From assembly GCA_001544595.2 (NCBI GenBank), contig FCOH02000010.1, positions 168,988 through 232,987 of the forward strand: a DNA stretch of 64,000 bases. The letters are read 5' to 3'. This DNA is from Caballeronia peredens. Its GTDB lineage: Bacteria > Pseudomonadota > Gammaproteobacteria > Burkholderiales > Burkholderiaceae. Under the pieces are notes generated by a model. The model did no database searches. It saw only the letters and a list, made by a program, of their open reading frames with translations, and was not told the origin of the DNA. The position numbers and the translations under genes were made by a program. Every line of letters starts with the position of its first letter. The first letter of the stretch is position 1. This document shows positions 63,678-64,000 of this stretch, in pieces.

Positions 63678-63891
63678 GTCCTCGGTTCCTTTGCCTGCAT
63701 TATCGCTGGCTCAGGCCTCGGCTGGTCCACTTATCCCGCTGTCCGAATTCGCGCAGCCACTTCTTTGTTCCTCTGATTCGACTAAATGCACCGTCGCTCC
63801 AAAAGCAAAGAAAGGTGCTCAGTCAAGCGATCAGCATTTATTCGTACGTCGTGTAAATTTTTTAAGAAATTGCACGTTGTTGGCTTGTCGG

Positions 63892-64000
63892 TCAGGGAAG
63901 TCGAAGATTGGTTGCAGGCAAAACGAACCCGATCTCGCTGTCGAGCATCACATCACGCATCAGGTTGATGACGGGCTGTACCGAATGTCCCAGGCGCACT
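63892..64000 (-). pseudogene. IS66-family TnpC fragment at the window edge
   Basis: Reading leftward from 63999 gives VRLGHSVQPVINLMRDVMLD-SEIG, which fits the part of IS66 TnpC before its catalytic Asp (normally followed by a D-E-T motif). The sequence diverges after SEIG and stops at 63892. The rest of the gene, if present, is outside the window. Confidence 0.5.

Larger units (their letters stand above)
62481..63764 (-). mobile_element. IS3-family insertion sequence, copy 2
   Basis: It appears to be the same 1284-bp element as copy 1, in the same orientation, 11,705 bases away. The match extends four bases (GAAG) beyond the left inverted repeat. The left flank is AAG but the right flank is TTG, so no direct target duplication is seen. 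That suggests an event after insertion, such as recombination or an adjacent deletion. Confidence 0.9.

Overview
The base composition (GC-rich) and the gene families present (DUF4148, DUF2934, ElaB/DUF883, DUF7673, IS3/IS66 elements of Burkholderia type) suggest an accessory region of a Burkholderiaceae genome, Paraburkholderia- or Caballeronia-like. This is an inference from gene content only. No rRNA, tRNA, CRISPR array or cas gene was seen. The number of broken genes and insertion-sequence scraps fits a genomic island or a secondary replicon.

Region 1 (1-17 kb) carries a Tn7-like transposition module on the minus strand. It has tnsA (TnsA endonuclease), tnsB (DDE transposase) and tnsC (AAA+ ATPase), which overlap or nearly touch. 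A short TniQ-family target selector lies 6.4 kb upstream of tnsA, and an unassigned protein lies at the far end, in the place tnsE takes in Tn7. The DNA between and around them holds small genes that come as paralogous pairs: two HAD-like proteins without the catalytic aspartates, two DUF6471 proteins, two pairs of unassigned proteins, and several HTH regulators. Perfect or near-perfect palindromes sit in front of the second DUF6471 gene and the second HAD-like gene. Neither transposon end could be located.

Region 2 (18.3-29.8 kb) is a patchwork. It has remnants of IS66, a broken tyrosine recombinase, a decayed histidine kinase, a frameshifted GntR regulator and a hybrid kinase with an in-frame stop near its 5' end. 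Intact genes among them encode a DUF7673 protein, a response regulator, an MFS exporter, a DUF883 protein, a DUF2934 protein and a DUF1993 protein.

Region 3 (29.9-50.6 kb) looks like a conflict/stress island. It holds a TerY-P triad (VWA protein, PP2C phosphatase, kinase) that converges on a two-gene unit (a membrane J-domain-like protein with HPS instead of HPD, and a secreted Cys-rich repeat protein). It continues with an SGNH hydrolase split by one in-frame TGA, an overlapping pair of large CHAT-protease genes, an unassigned gene and a frameshifted HelD-like helicase.

Region 4 (50.8-63.8 kb) is bounded by two apparently identical direct copies of an IS3-family element, 11.7 kb apart. Between them are a lone GTP cyclohydrolase II gene, two DUF4148 genes, a TIR-domain gene with a zinc-ribbon-like N terminus, an LprI-like protein, a secreted HExxH protein, a DsbA-like protein and a PIN-like protein. 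Each IS copy appears to have cut a gene. The window ends in another IS66 scrap.
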